From: Anisakis pegreffii
Taxonomy: Eukaryota > Nematoda > Chromadorea > Rhabditida > Anisakidae
NCBI GenBank assembly: GCA_035041965.1
Contig: JAPYMA010001110.1
Location: forward strand, 1 to 64,000
DNA: 64,000 nucleotides
Direction of reading: 5' to 3'
Shown here: piece by piece, positions 13,501 through 28,201 of the stretch
How positions within the stretch are numbered: the first letter of the stretch is position 1
How the letters are laid out: the number at the start of each line of letters is the position of its first letter
Position numbers and translations under genes: made by a program
The notes under the pieces: model-generated
Seen by the model: only the letters and a program-made list of their open reading frames with translations
The model's database searches: none
Told to the model about the DNA's origin: nothing

Positions 13501-14928
13501 TTATTTTTTGAAGTACGTGCCTCTTAACAGTTTCACAACATCGATACATTTAATAGCTCTTTTTACTGTTCAGAATCGGATGCCCACTCAGATGTGTGCG
13601 CAACATTTGTCTGAAGTATTTTCTTAAGAGTTTCATTTTGGAACTGAATTGATTGTTCTCTCGAGAACTGAACCGATTCATATTCACCATTCATCAGTTG
13701 CCCTAATCACACGAACTGAATAAATCATTCGAGTGAACGCCGCCTCTTATCACGAGCAATGTAATATCTCATGATTGCAATAACCCATCTTTGTAAACAT
13801 CGAACAAATATTCAACAATCTAAATGAATCATCTGCTTACTTTCATTGTGCATACATGCTACTGTCAGTTTAACGTCCAATATAGAACATAAACATACAA
13901 TCAGTTGTACGCATTCGATTCATTATAAATGCTATCTCCACTAATCAAAATTGATTGCTTTCGGAGAGCTTCACCATAATGTTCGATTAAATTGTCCTTT
14001 GTCGGGTTTTAGTGCCCACATAAAACTTTTATGACACATTCGAAGAACGCTGCGAACATTAAAGGAGATTATAAATTTTCCTCGTGGATTTGCACTATCC
14101 ACTACACTGACATAGTAAAGCTGATCGATGGATTGTTGCAGCATCTAAAAGTAGACGTTTGTATACTGTAATTGTATTTATTAAAGGTATAATTAACTGC
14201 ACGTCATATTCATTGCAAACATTTTCGGGATGCAGTGAATAGTTAAACATTCACAAAATCCTGCACCTATTGCAAATGTACATTAGAATGAGGCATAAGT
14301 GACGCAAAGAATTTTTTCCGCTAGCCGATTTTGCCTCGTTTCAATTGAAAATCACTTCACGTAAAAGTTCAGCCAAAAATATTGCTCTAAATCTGTTGCA
14401 AAGCGCGATCAATTCGTTTAACAACAGCAATAAATTCTGCCATCCTCCTTATTGCTCGGTTATCCGAGATTTCTTCTCAACTTTGCAAGTATTTAGTGAA
14501 AATGATTTCTTGCGTCGCAAGGAAACGCGCTATAGAATTTCACAGCAATCGAACTACATCCCGAGCTGCACAAACATTCCGAACAGCTCACTATAACAAT
14601 AAGGCTTATTGACAGTGAACGTTCTCGTTTGTTAGTTGTTTTTTGGACTTCATTCTCTGATTTCTCGTGTACACGCCAAAAATGTTTCAAATTGTCCAAC
14701 ATAACAAATGCTGTGAAGTTTCAGTCGAGAATCATGCAAATGCAGCTCGCGCCCAACCACATTCACATGCAGTATTTTCGTATCGTTTAAGGACTAAATA
14801 CTTCACTAAAGAATAATAACAGATAATTGGATAATAGATACAAGCCGGATCATAGCCTGGCTCAGGCTCACAACATTAATGCTATTGGTACACCACTCGG
14901 TTTCAAGCAAAACTTTCCTCCGCGAACG

Positions 14929-14976
14929 GGAATCGAACCCGCGACGTACCAATTACCGGTTGGGGCTTCTGGACTA
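14929..14976 (-). promoter_or_regulatory. Pol III-type A box and B box pair (tRNA-derived element candidate)
   Basis: On the - strand, TAGTCCAGAAG (14976-14966) fits the A-box consensus TRGYNNANNNG. GGTTCGATTCC (14939-14929) is an exact B box. They are 26 bases apart. A T-arm-like hairpin surrounds the B box, but no complete acceptor stem or anticodon arm can be folded upstream, so this is not called a tRNA. A SINE-like or eroded tRNA fragment fits best. Confidence 0.4.
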
Positions 14977-17900
14977 AGATTTTCTGTAAACCTAAAATTG
15001 AGTCGGCGACTGTTGATTGAAGCGGAAATCGTTGGAAAACAGAATTTCGATGGCTACCGATAGGATGTTCGGTCGGTGGCCATCGGAGAAAATCTGTCGA
15101 TTCCCAATTCTATCGCACACCAATGTAAAAAATTACATCGGTGAGATGATTAAATATGATTGCAGGTATTTGCGCAGTATTCCACCCCGCTTTGCATCGA
15201 CCTTTTTATTCCGTTGAAAAACAATCACCACATCATATTGGCATTAAAGTTCGTACTACTTTTCGTTCACTTATCTATAAGAGTGATTCAGGCAATCAAA
15301 ATTCCAAGTTTTCGCTACATTGTGTCTCTCATGTACGACTGTTAAGTTGCTAGAAACTTATTTCCTTATATGCCATCAATAACCCCTGGTTTATGTTACG
15401 GGTAAGGTGATGCAGTTACGGGTGAATGAGATGACAAGTTGGCGAAGAAGTCAGCTGCGAGAGCATGACAAATGGTTCATCACGAAAGATGCCCTAAGTC
15501 CGCTCATCAATCAAATTACTCGATTCCGTGAATTTATTGTTTACTTGAAGCAATTTCCATCTTAAAGAAATCATTCTTTGTTCGCTCTCTTGATGAATAT
15601 GAAAATTTCTTATGTGTGTGTGTAAGATATGGCATTATTTATGAGTATATCATTTCGGCAATAATACATTTATTGCGTTTTTGAGCATTCGTCTCATTGC
15701 TCTACAAATGTTGATGGCGAAACAGATGTGAATGGAATGCACTTATCACTGATATTGCGCAGCAATAAAGCATCACATTGAGTGACACCAAAAGTGCTGA
15801 TGCTTATTTCGAAAAAGTATCACATAAAAAGATTTGCATTTAAATGTTCGACGTTATCGAAAATGTATGGAGCATAAAAATGCAAATTAGTGAATTCAAC
15901 ATCGGAAGTTCTGTCGAAAAAATATATCAGAGTTAAAAAGCGTTGAATATCAAGCTAAATGATTGGTAGTGTTTGACTGTTCGCGAAACGAATTAAACGA
16001 ATCAACGAATGGAACAAATGTTGTCGTCAATAGTTTTAAGTTAATGTCTTGGTCGTCTTCCATTGTCCATACCCCACCAATTTGTGAGTGAATTTAAACG
16101 AGATTCAAAACTCAGATGTCTTCACAAAATCGATTCGGTGTTCCGTAGAGAAACGATTCGACGAGCCACCGAAACTTTACTTTCAAATCCCAAATGCATT
16201 CGATGATTTAATGGTATGAATGAGTTCGCTGAATTTCTTAGAAAGTAAGACGAATTTGCATGTTTTTGTTTTTATTTCATTTGTAGTTGCACTATCTGGC
16301 TGTTTGCGTCATTTCAGAGACTACTGAATGCACGCACAATCAAGACAAATGTGTTGCATTGCAAATGAAGTTGGTTCGTGGAAGAGGAAGCGAAAATGTT
16401 CAGAAAAACACATAAATCTGAGGATCATTTCAAGAGACTTAGAATGTATACGTTGTTGGAATGATTTCGGATGACTACATGGCATGCCCATGGCATCGCC
16501 ATCGAATACTCAAAGTGTCTATTCGAAATGTTATGCAAAATGGACATATCACTGCTTGTGAGATGAATTTGAATGAACGCGATTTGGAAAGACACTATGC
16601 ATCAGTTTATGTCCATAATGATCCATGAACACCAAACACAACTAGCTGTTTTGCAAATGAACTGTACAACTAGATTATCGGAACATCATGCATTCATCGG
16701 ATTCAGGCAATCGCTATCATTTCCACGAGCTGTGGATGCACTTTTGTGGTCTCTTCCTTGCAAAGCTTTATCACTTAATTTTCTATCGCTTAATTGATTT
16801 AGCTAATTCTGCCGTTGATTTGATGACATCCTTGGAAGTCCAGCTATAGGATTAGCTGAATTTTATGATGCACTTATTCCCTAATTATGCCAAGTGATAG
16901 GCTACCAATTCATTCTCTGAAGCGAATGCTGCGACGAAACAAAACATTCTCCCGTTTGTGAATGGAGATTAAGTACCACTGAGTACGAGTGAAATAGAAA
17001 GTGAGAAACGAGGGAGGATATCTAAGAGGCAGCAAAACCGATGGAACATCTTAAACAGTGTTCAAAAAAGAGGAAGAGAATCAAAACTGCCAAATTCGGT
17101 TGGAGAAACTGAATGGTCTTAATTGCGTGGAATTCGAATGCATTTTATCAAGATGTAATTTAGAATGTCATTAATTTCATCGAGAAATTCAATTTTTGCG
17201 TTGAACGTTGTTTATTTCGTCGATAACGTCGATGAACACAATCAAAGAGTAACATTTCAATGAGAGAAGAGTAACTACGAGAGAATTGCATCAAAAAACG
17301 TTTATTTGAATCCATTTGAATACAAACAAGTCTAACGCACACAAAAGAAGCGACTATAGTATGAGCATCGCAAATTCAAATAATTGATTTTCGGAACTCA
17401 GAACAGGTATTGATGATATTCTCCAGTGATCACTTTCACAATGAAAAATTGGTTTGCCTCGATTGATTCCTGAACCAGACTATTCATCACATCTGAAACA
17501 TTATTCAACTACAACAAAAAGACTGGATTAAACCCACAAAGAGCTGATACCGTCCATGGAAACGTTACTTTGAATAGCATAGCTTTAATAGAGATGCACT
17601 TGTCTCAGTTTGTTTGTGATCGCTACGTCATGTGAGCAGACTAAACATTCAAAACTGAATGATCATTTTCTGACTGCAGTTAAATACAAAATATTACTGG
17701 AAATTATTCGAATCAAATTGTACGATGATAATAAAATGTTGCTGTGATCATTTTAGTAACGACCACGTTCACTTCTCTTGCAAACTGGTCATCTATGTAA
17801 AATAATCGCAGAATGAACTGTTGTATTTGCAGGAGAAGTAAGCAATTTTTGAAAGACACTCATTTCAAAATTTGTTATTATTGGATGTGAAATTGCAGTT

Positions 17901-20744
17901 AACATTGAAGGAACATCATTCATATTCAACCAGATGCTTTCCGCAAATGTATGACTATTGAAACGATCTGAGATCACTTGTTAAACAATAGAACAACATT
18001 CTGCTGTTCCCGGTCAGCATCTGCACATTTGAAGAAGATCGTTGACAAATTCTTAGATTCAATTAAGAACTAATTTCCATCTGAGACCTTGCACCACAAG
18101 CCATCCATTCATCTGTTCAGTCAAAGAGTTTGAAAAACAGTGCTGATCGCGATTTACCGAATTTTCGCGCTTCGCTTCGTTGATGCATCAAAAAATTCAT
18201 TGAGATAAAATGCTAAAAAAATTTCAGCAGTTAGTTGCCAGAGAATTTGAATGTCCATGATCGGAGTTCGAGATTTCTGATTCGATGAAATCGATCGTGC
18301 TAATGAAAAGTCAGTTTTGTGGAAACAGCAATCAAAACATTGCAAACCAAGTTTGGCAAACAGTGGGAACTCTGAATTCCATAGCACTTAGCAATGTGTT
18401 GTGTAGTCGTTTTGAACGCTGAATATTATTCACAGAGTTTTTTTCCAAATGTCATAAATTATTTATCACCGTTAAAAAGTGAACAAACAAATTTCAAGGC
18501 GTATAGCTAAACCACAACAATGCATCGAAGTCGTACAGCATTGTAGTAATAAATCAACGGGTTTTGAATGCACGCACGCTTCATGAGGATATTAGTGCTG
18601 TTAATATCGACCGAAGGCACCCCAATTCAAAGAAACTAAATCGCATCATCGTGAAACTATGCCGACGCAATACTGAACAGTCGAAGGGCTGATACCCTAT
18701 CGTACAACAATACACTCTGCTTTCGAAATGCTCCATTTTGCGTGACTTCTTTGCGGAATTCAAAACCGTCAAAAATTCCATTCAGCTATTTGCATCACGT
18801 TTGCAAAAACTCGAGAAAGTTATGAATTGCATAATAAAGACCCAATGTCTCTCGATGAAAGTAATTCAAAATGCCTTTGCAGGATAATATCGGTGTTTTG
18901 TTGCATTCAATCACAGAAATAAATTACGCTATCATAATTGCTCACGCTGTGGACAACTTTTGGCGTGGAAGCACCAGTGAGTTTTTGTTATCGTCAACAC
19001 AGTGAACGAGTCTCAGCGATTTGCATCACTTCATTATTTCTTATTTTATCAACTATACATGAAATATGACCATATGCGCATTGCATACTGACAAATTGCC
19101 CATATTTCTTTGAGGGAGGACATTTTTTGCGATGAAAAACGATTGAAAAATCGTACGGTGATTTGAAATGCGCAAATAAATCAGCAGGAAAAAAAAACAT
19201 AATTAATGAGACAGAATTGTTTGTTTGGTTGACGAATAGGGAATAAGAAGTTATTTCAACTTTTTTTTTTGACTGAAAATTTATTTTATGATCGTTTTCC
19301 GTTTGATTTGCTAGCATCTGGGTGAGACTAGGAACGACAAGAGACTTAAGAAAATCACTGCTGGAAATATGCACCAATCAGATATCCGGTTATTTATTGA
19401 TGCATTCCGTCTAATAGGCACACTCACATCGAAGTGTTGTTGTTCTGTCACGTCATTCTTGCTTGTTATTTATGTCTGTTATTATTCGTGTACTTTAGGA
19501 CTGTGTGCCACAATAAAACTCACATAAATTATGAATAGTGCCCAAAACATTTCGCAATGCCGACGTCACAAACAAACCAAAATTCTTGATAGCATACACC
19601 GGTATCCGAAGTTGATTTCGCTAAAACACACAGTCATATATTCTCATTGCATTGTTACATTGTAAAACCGATGAAAAACAATTGTTCATTTCTTGAATTT
19701 TCACACTGCTAATGCAAGCGATCAAGATTAAACGAAGAGTTATTCAGTCACTCCTTGGTTGGGTTCATAATTAGAGCATAGTTTTGTTAATACCAACGAT
19801 TCAGGCAATTATATTGATGAAGTTATTCGTTGCTGAAAGAATCTCATCTATACAATCCATTTGTACGGTCGCTTGATAAGAGTGAGTTTAACTATTGTCG
19901 TGATGGTCGATTGAAATACTCGCTGTTCAAGTGTGAACAGCGAGTCAACGGACGGATGCATCCTAACACATCATTATCGGTATTCAATCGCCTTTCATTA
20001 ACCATTTAATGTGCTTAATCCAAACTAACGATAAGATTCGCGTTGAAATTCATTCAAAATGGATTACGGAAGAAACCGCTTCATTACATATTTTACCATT
20101 AGACAGTGAATTTATTAGAGGAATCAGCATCGAAATTAATTGAAGAAAAAATATTAGTAGTCAAATAATTTAGGTAACTTTCAAAATTGAAGATCTACAC
20201 CAAGCGGGAAAAATTTCGATGATTCAAAGAACCATATTACGCACTTTAAATTGACCGTTGTTATTTTCGATTTCCAAACATTGGTGAATGTAGCAAGCAT
20301 GCCGGTACACAAAATACTGCAATCGTTCAGAAATATTTATTAATAGAGTCGTCTTTTTCATAATACCTGAAGTGATCAAAGTCTTTGATCACCATCTTCA
20401 ATCTAGTGGAATGTGCAGAATCAGTTCTCACAGCCGAATGTTTTTGATTACTCTTCAGTCACGCAAAAAAGATCTGAAGTGTTTTCCCCTCGGAAGAAGC
20501 AATTGCTCATTCTTTTACATTCTCATTACTCCTTCACACATCCGCATCAAAATAAAATTACTTATTACCTCTTTCAGCACAATATTAACACCAACAAATC
20601 ATCCTGACTTCAGTTGTTCTAAATTCGGCAGTCTGCTTTCCACTCATATACGGTCATTGACCGATCTTTGCATATTTGAATGCAATTCAAATGGATACAG
20701 CAGCATGTACATGTAGATGCTTGTATAATATCATTAAAAGACAT

Positions 20745-21266
<522 letters not shown>

Positions 21267-22990
21267 GATAAAGGGTAACTTTGTGATTGGTTGGAAATCT
21301 TCACGAATCTACAACTCAATCAAAAACGACTATAAACCGGTTGAGACAACGATTTTATCTAGTTGATCCAGTTTATATTGTGAAGTAGTTTCAGCTTGAA
21401 TGTTTCAATAAATCCGTCACATCTCCTTTTATAGTCACCCAGTTGTGAAAGATGATTTGGTGTTTGTTGTTCTCAGTGAATGAAAATGAAAACCGAGAGC
21501 ATTGAGCTGTTTAGAATGCGTTTCAAAACGAAGTTCGGTGTGCGAGACAAACATCCTATCACCTTTGCATAACAGCAACTAACTTTTTTGGAATGTGTCG
21601 CCTCCCACTTGGCTATGTGCACTATTGTGCATGGGTATGCGCATAAAATAACGTTTGCAAAATATTAGCTATGTATCCCTCCATTCAGCAGCCGAAGGTT
21701 GTTTATGAGAAGGCAGAGATGAGCACACACAATTTCAAGAATCATTCCTATTGGTTGATTGGTGAACGGTGAGTGCTAGCAATTACTTTATATCCATGAA
21801 AGGAAATGTGATTACGTTACGTTCGTGGTTCGTTCATGATGTCGATCTTGAAACGAGCACTTTGCAGTTGCCATACATCTTCCTCATTCAGTTTACTCAT
21901 GGAGACACAAGTAGAATTCATTCACTCGCATATTTCACATCTGATTACGATACTTTCATGCGTAGTATTAATCTCTTTGAAACGTTTTATTGCAGTCAAA
22001 TACCACTTTCAGTGACTAAGCTTCTCACTTTACAGTCCAGTTGAAGAACTCAGTTATGTTCAAAAAGCACAAAAAAGCGCTGTATATCAAGGGAAAATAT
22101 GTTTGCCCAATGCATATCAAGAACAGAAAGAATCGTTGAAAATTCAAGAAGATTGAAACTCTTGAAATTTGTGATGGTCATTGTTTAATAGCTCTCAAAC
22201 TATTTCAAATGACGTTTTCTTGATGCAGACTACCAGCCAAATATTGACATACATCAAGTACCACACTAAAATCCCTGAGAAACGATTAGTCATTCGTTAA
22301 TTCCCGTGCTGATTTTAATTGTACTCAATTGAATACTGTTTACCGCAACGAACACCAATAAATATCACAGTATACATCAGTGAAACAAATTTTTGAAAAT
22401 CGGTATGAAATACGCATTGATCTCAGCGGATACCCGTTGAGGTGATTAAAGAGGTAATCTGAGGTGACATCCGCCGACTTCATAAAGCATATAAGACTAT
22501 CATTAAGATTTTTATTTGAACTCCTGATTTAACATGTTATGAAGTCTTTAGCATGAACATGAAAAGTGCAACATTTATTTGCCTTCATTCCGTGTACACC
22601 ATAATGTTTCCTAGTGCTGCAATGAGAAAGTTTCAAAACGGAACTAATCGTTGGAACAATTCGTCCCAACTGAATGTTCCAAATGCATAAAATGGGCAAA
22701 AATTGAAATCGCATTCAGCAATAAACCCCACATTCAGCAATCAGCAATAAAAATAACGATGACTCAATTCTGCCAGAAGCAAACAATATATTGAATGGAT
22801 AAAACGTTCGTCAGACGAAAATCCACTCCACTTATCTCTGTGATTTCATCCGAATTTCATTCATGCTTTTGCAAATGGTTCTTCAGGGATGTTCGTTTCA
22901 TGACTGCAACCTATCATCGAGCATTTACGCATTGCAGTAACAACGTTTGATCGCGTACATTTTTAATTATGAACGGTTCGTTAATCTCAA

Positions 22991-23068
22991 TTGTTCCAAT
23001 TCAATCTCTATGTAAAAAGAGTACACATCGTTTGAATTTGTAATCGTTTATAGTCCACTAACAATTTA
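22991..23068 (+). repeat. Direct duplicated segment, copy 1
   Basis: Starts TTGTTCCAATTCAAT and ends ACAATTTA. It matches 23539-23614 over its whole length with scattered substitutions and small indels, in the same orientation. Confidence 0.7.
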
Positions 23069-23538
23069 ATTCTGTAGCGTTCACTAACATTTGATGATAT
23101 TTCAAGATGCTATGCGGACAATTTCTCAATTAACTGCACATGGCAATGATCCTTCCTTGCTCTTCGAGTTTACAAATTCAATTGAATTTCAGACTTAAGT
23201 ATCTGTCCCGTGATCTGTTGTTGATCACATGAGATTCCAATGACGGTATCGAATTTTGAAGCCGTTGAAATTGCTTCTTAACAGGATTAATGGTTGTTGC
23301 ACCTTTTATCAACAAATAGTGGATCGCTTGAAAATAAGTGTTCGTTTTCATGTTTGAGGGAAGCATGCGTACAGCTATATTCATGAATGTTGTCAACAAA
23401 TCATAATCTCTCAACAAGATCAGAAAATTACAACCCCGATAATCTTGCAAGTTTATGTTGTAAACTGATCATTCAACTCAATAATCTCACAACTGAATTT
23501 CTTATCTTTTTGTTCCTTATTCAAATCATCAATTTTAG

Positions 23539-23614
23539 TTGTTCCAATTCAATGTAAACAGACAGAATACACATCATTTGAATTTACAATCGTTTATTGT
23601 CAACTGACAATTTA
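23539..23614 (+). repeat. Direct duplicated segment, copy 2
   Basis: Second copy of the 22991-23068 segment, about 550 bases away. Shared blocks include ACACATCxTTTGAATTT and AATCGTTTATxGTC. Confidence 0.7.
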
Positions 23615-24957
23615 CTTTTCATTCAAATTTCGCATCTGTTAATCGCCACCTGAACCACTCACCTTCATTAATCCTCCAATCAGTAAAACCATGCTTTTAC
23701 GAGAACGATGTGAAGAACCCTTCACCTTCAGCACCCATAATGCGCACAGAGCGATAAAGTTTTTGCTTTTTTGGCTTTTGAGAAAATAATAAATTTGAAC
23801 GTGAAGATAACTATAACATTTGCACAGGTGAATAAGGAATTCAAAGCGAATCGGTAAGCAAAACGTGTTGAGGATGCACTGTAATGTTGTGTTGAAACGA
23901 AATGAAATGAAATATGATATAATATAAGAAGGCAGTGGTGCATTACGAGTGGTGGTATCTGACACTGTGTTATATGCTAATCACATGAAGTTATATTATT
24001 ATTTATACATAATAATGAAATGATACAGTGTAATAAAACAACATATGAACAAACAGTTCAATTTTATATAACTGTTTCATCATTACTGCATAACACAACA
24101 AACATTTCCTTTTTCGGGCACAATTAAGCGAGCTTTGGGCGGAATATGGGTATGGGACAACAACCACTCGTGTAGCCTACTCCCTATCCGCTTAAGCTAA
24201 TCCGGTTGTGGGCACCAGTCAATCAGACTAAGTAGCTATGAACCTAACCCGATACCCTAGCTGTCCCTACCGATACCCTTGACCCCTCCCGACTATTCCC
24301 ATTCCAACCCTCAATACGTTTTGTTGAATCTATAAAGCCAGCAAATCGCTATGCGTTTCTTGCCATCTTCACACCAATTTATGATAATAATAAAGGCCAA
24401 TTAGCACGCTGCGAGCAGAGGCACTATAGAGCAGAATTGAAGGCAAAATGGCTTTGGCTTTAGAAAAAAAGAATCAACATTGCAAACAACGCTGAGTGAG
24501 CCAAAAGTGAAAAACTTCAAAAAATGGATGGCAGTTCGGCAAATTGAAATTTGAGGGTTGGATATGGGATGAAGGATCATTTCAGAAAAAGGTGGATGTA
24601 CAAGCTGAAGAGTAATGATAGAAACTAATCGCCGCGTTAGTTAAGAGTGTTAGAAAGGAATATGAGATTGACTAATTGAGTATTATGAGTATCTATATTC
24701 AACGGTTCGATTGTTAAGCTTGAGCAGCGCATTGGCTAAGCGTAAAGCATTGAGAGTGGTGTGTGGAGAACGATAATAAAAACAATTAAAAGCGTCAGCC
24801 GCCGGCCGCTCTTCATAAGAAAAAAACACAGGCTGCTAACGCTGCTATGAAACATCAATCACCGTATCAGATCACAGAATGTTGCGACAAGAGAGAAGAA
24901 GAAGGGCAGGGCAGGGCTGAACTGAGCAGCAGCCAGCCAGCCGGGCCTGGACCATCA

Positions 24958-27900
24958 TTAGAAACGCGGTGGAATCTGGCCACTAACTGAAAATAAGCGG
25001 AATTAGCGATGAAGCTTGCTGCATGCGCCACTTACATGAAACAGTCGGCATATAGCCATGAAGGTTTGGTATCAGATATGGATTGAACGTAGCGGGTGGT
25101 AATTGCGCGAGTTGGGCGTTCGGCTGGGCCGTGCCTGGAGCAGCGCCATTTGCATAGACCGGAATACCACTCTTGTCCACTGCGGGTCGTTTGCACGGGA
25201 CTGCACCGGCCTAAACAGATCTGTTAATCGCAACTGCACCTATCCAAGCAGCTGATCAGCACATGCGAGCACACACAACATATCTCTGCTGCTGATGAAG
25301 GCATTCTTTGATATCATTTCAATGCTGCTTATAACTCACTTACAGCTTGAAAAGACACCTGTGCTCATCCAACACATCAGCATTATTAAGTGAGCTGCTG
25401 CAAACTGCGAACTGAGAACAAACAAAAACAGTGATTATAATGATTATGATGGCAATGGTATAACTCACTGATAATAATAAGATGATAGATATAAGATAGA
25501 ACGAAACAAAATTGATACCGCAGCAGCAGCAGCAGCTAGCAGTAAAGGACTGTGATCGATAGAAGGCTGAGGATGATGGTGTTGTGGTGGTTGATGTGTA
25601 TTTTCATCATCAAACGCTCGTTTACGGTTTGTATTGGTAACTGTATTGGTAAGTGTATTTGGAATGGCAGCGTTGGTTTGCTGCTGAATGCTGGGATGAG
25701 GTGTTGTATAGATGGCGTTGCTGCTCGAAGTGCTCGTCTGCTGCATCATCGCTAGACTTTGAAGGGCAGCCAATTGTGCTGCTTGCATTTGCTGAAGGGA
25801 AAACGCCGTCAGCCATAAGCCATGCACACTCTTTTTAACAAGCCACCACACAACATCACATTCACGTGCATTTCTTTTCGCATCTCACCCTTATTTCACA
25901 CCTTATTTAGATCATCACTGGCCATGCCTCTCTGGTGTGTGCCCACTAACCGTACTTATCAACTCAAACATTCTGATTGGATTTAACTGAACCCGACTTA
26001 AGGATATGGACGTATAACCCCAAAAAAGCAACAGAAAGGCACGAATTTCTTAACGAGATCGCATTTGTTCACAGTACACACAAGCAGGCCAACGATGCAA
26101 ATCAATTTTCCACTGATAATGCTTAATTTTGAGATTCGAGAGGAACGACAATGTTTCGATAAAGATCAATTGTAATTGTCATTATCATACTTCAAGCTTA
26201 GTGATACCTTGACGATATCCCCTAATATTTGCGAATATTCAAAGTTTCTCAGAGAGAGAGAAAATCAGAACTCAGAAGCACTGCTTTTCGTTATTCTTGT
26301 ATTTCGAGTATAACTAGCAATGTTACTGACTGATCAAAATGATGCACATATAAAGTCACATCGACTAGGCGTCAAATCATTCTAATGTTTTGTGTCGAAG
26401 AGAGCAAATTCAAGAATCTATAGGTTAAGGTCGTTGGCGGCACGACTCAGCAGTTAACTTTTTGACCACTAGAATGTTTAGAAGAAGTTGTCTCATGAAA
26501 CGATTATTCCGTCATATTCGTTAAAAAATCGTGCAATAAACTGGAGTGAGCATCGGCAAAATGAGTATCACATTTCATCACTCCGTCGATTGTGTCGTCT
26601 CAGTGACGAACTCAAACGACGTCTCACTTCCGTACCTCAGTTTACACTCATATCGCACTTAATCTTTAAAATAAATTTCTAAACACCCTCAAACCTCAAG
26701 ACGCCAACTTATGCAAACGACCTCGAGACTGAATAACAGCCCACGATGTGTACTTTGTTTCTTTAAATTAGATGTGTATTTAGAACAAAACAGCTTCTTG
26801 TTTGGTCTCTTTTGGCACTTCAGAGGTGTGCACTCACGTATGCTTGACTTTATGGCAATCGAAAATCACAGCGAATCTTTCTTAACGCAAAAATTTGCAA
26901 GCCAATAGAAGTTTCTCGGCTGAGATATAAATGAATGACTTGCCGTCAAATTTCTCGTTTTTTCTTGTCAGTGAATTTTCGAAACTGAATGAGTACGAAA
27001 ACTTTTGCGAAAACCACATGAATCTACTTGTGCTGGGAAATTATTCGACATTCTTCATTCAGCAGCTCTCTAGTTCTAAATACGCTCTTATCACATCTGT
27101 TACGTGGAGCTGTAAATTCAGCGCAAATTATCCAATTTCATTCGGAAAATCACTCTCCGGAAGAATTCCTAACATTGGAAATATCATTATGGGAATCGTT
27201 TTGCTGTGAAGGACTGAAAAGCGATACTGATGCGATTTGCGTGTCCGCTGCATTTAATTCAGGTATTGCTCTACTTCAGCCAATATCAGAGTAATAATTA
27301 ACTTATGAAATGTGCAAACGAGAACTGTCTCGATCAGGTGGCTAAGACTGGCTACAACGGTGTTTCGTGCTTAACCTGGTAAACTAACTGAATCATGAAA
27401 TGACAATTACAAACGATCCATTGAGAACACGAACGACAAAAGAAATGCATCATCAGCAGATTGAATTTAACCAACTGCACATTGATTTACTTCAGAACCT
27501 CACTGCCAAGACACGGTATCTTTTTTGGTGATACGATTTTAATTTAATGCTTCAATTCTGCATTCATATCGTTCACTAAGCAAAAAAAACAACAACAGAA
27601 AAGTTGAAAAGCGTTTCAGGCAAAAAACAATAAATAATGTTGCGCTGGTAAAGGAGAACTTCAAGCACACCAAGTCGAGAGTGATAGGTAATAAACGATA
27701 ATAAGAATAATAATGATAAACGTACAGAGACCGTACCCGGGCAGAGGAGGGCAAAAGTAAATGGTGTAGCGTAGCAACCACTGATCAACTTACCGCTTGA
27801 TATGCAGCTGCAGCAGCATCGGAATTCGCAGGAAGCTGTAATACAGTCGGATACATTGTGGTAAGACCTTGGTAATACTGATAGGGAATTGCGGTGGTTG

Positions 27901-28201
27901 GGATGAGTGTTGCGGTTTGTGGTGCGCTGGCTTGTTGCTGTTGTTGTTGCTGTTGTTGGAAGAGCAGGATGGGATCGGCTAGCGCTGGACTTGCTTGACC
28001 ACTCACCACTAACTGAGTTAACGGATTCATGCTCGATAACGACGGCTGGGTGGCTACCGCCACGGCTGCGTTCTGATTTAGCTGTGTACAGATTAAATTC
28101 TTTAACGCCAGATTATTTCGGCCGTTTATCAAAAGTTGATCTTTCAAATGTTGCGGTGGATGCAAATACTTGCATTTCGGATTCTCACGTGTACAACGAC
28201 C
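24958..28201 (-). CDS. mbl-1: Muscleblind-like RNA-binding splicing regulator, 3' exons
   Basis: Four exons join in phase: 28201-27794, 25791-25519, 25210-25036 and 24986-24958 (TAA). The first begins inside the second CCCH zinc finger ([20 protein letters not shown]), then continues with [20 protein letters not shown], the highly conserved muscleblind block. A Gln run of nine or ten residues follows. Exon two is Gln/Asn/His-rich, contains NRKRAFDDE and ends in a run of Ala. Exon three contains the conserved [15 protein letters not shown] block and [17 protein letters not shown]. The last exon adds FSGQIPPRF. Muscleblind proteins bind YGCY RNA motifs and control alternative splicing. The exons for the first zinc finger and the start codon were not found. 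In muscleblind genes they precede very long introns and may lie to the right among other genes or outside the window. Low-complexity tracts may vary in length. Confidence 0.9.

Noticed and set aside
14915..14990. A functional tRNA gene on the - strand
   Set aside because: The T arm and B box are good, but no matching acceptor stem, D arm or anticodon arm can be paired at tRNA spacing.
14827..15063. Protein-like peptide containing GIEPATYQL on the + strand
   Set aside because: This peptide arises from translating the complement of the B-box region, a known annotation artefact of tRNA-like repeats.
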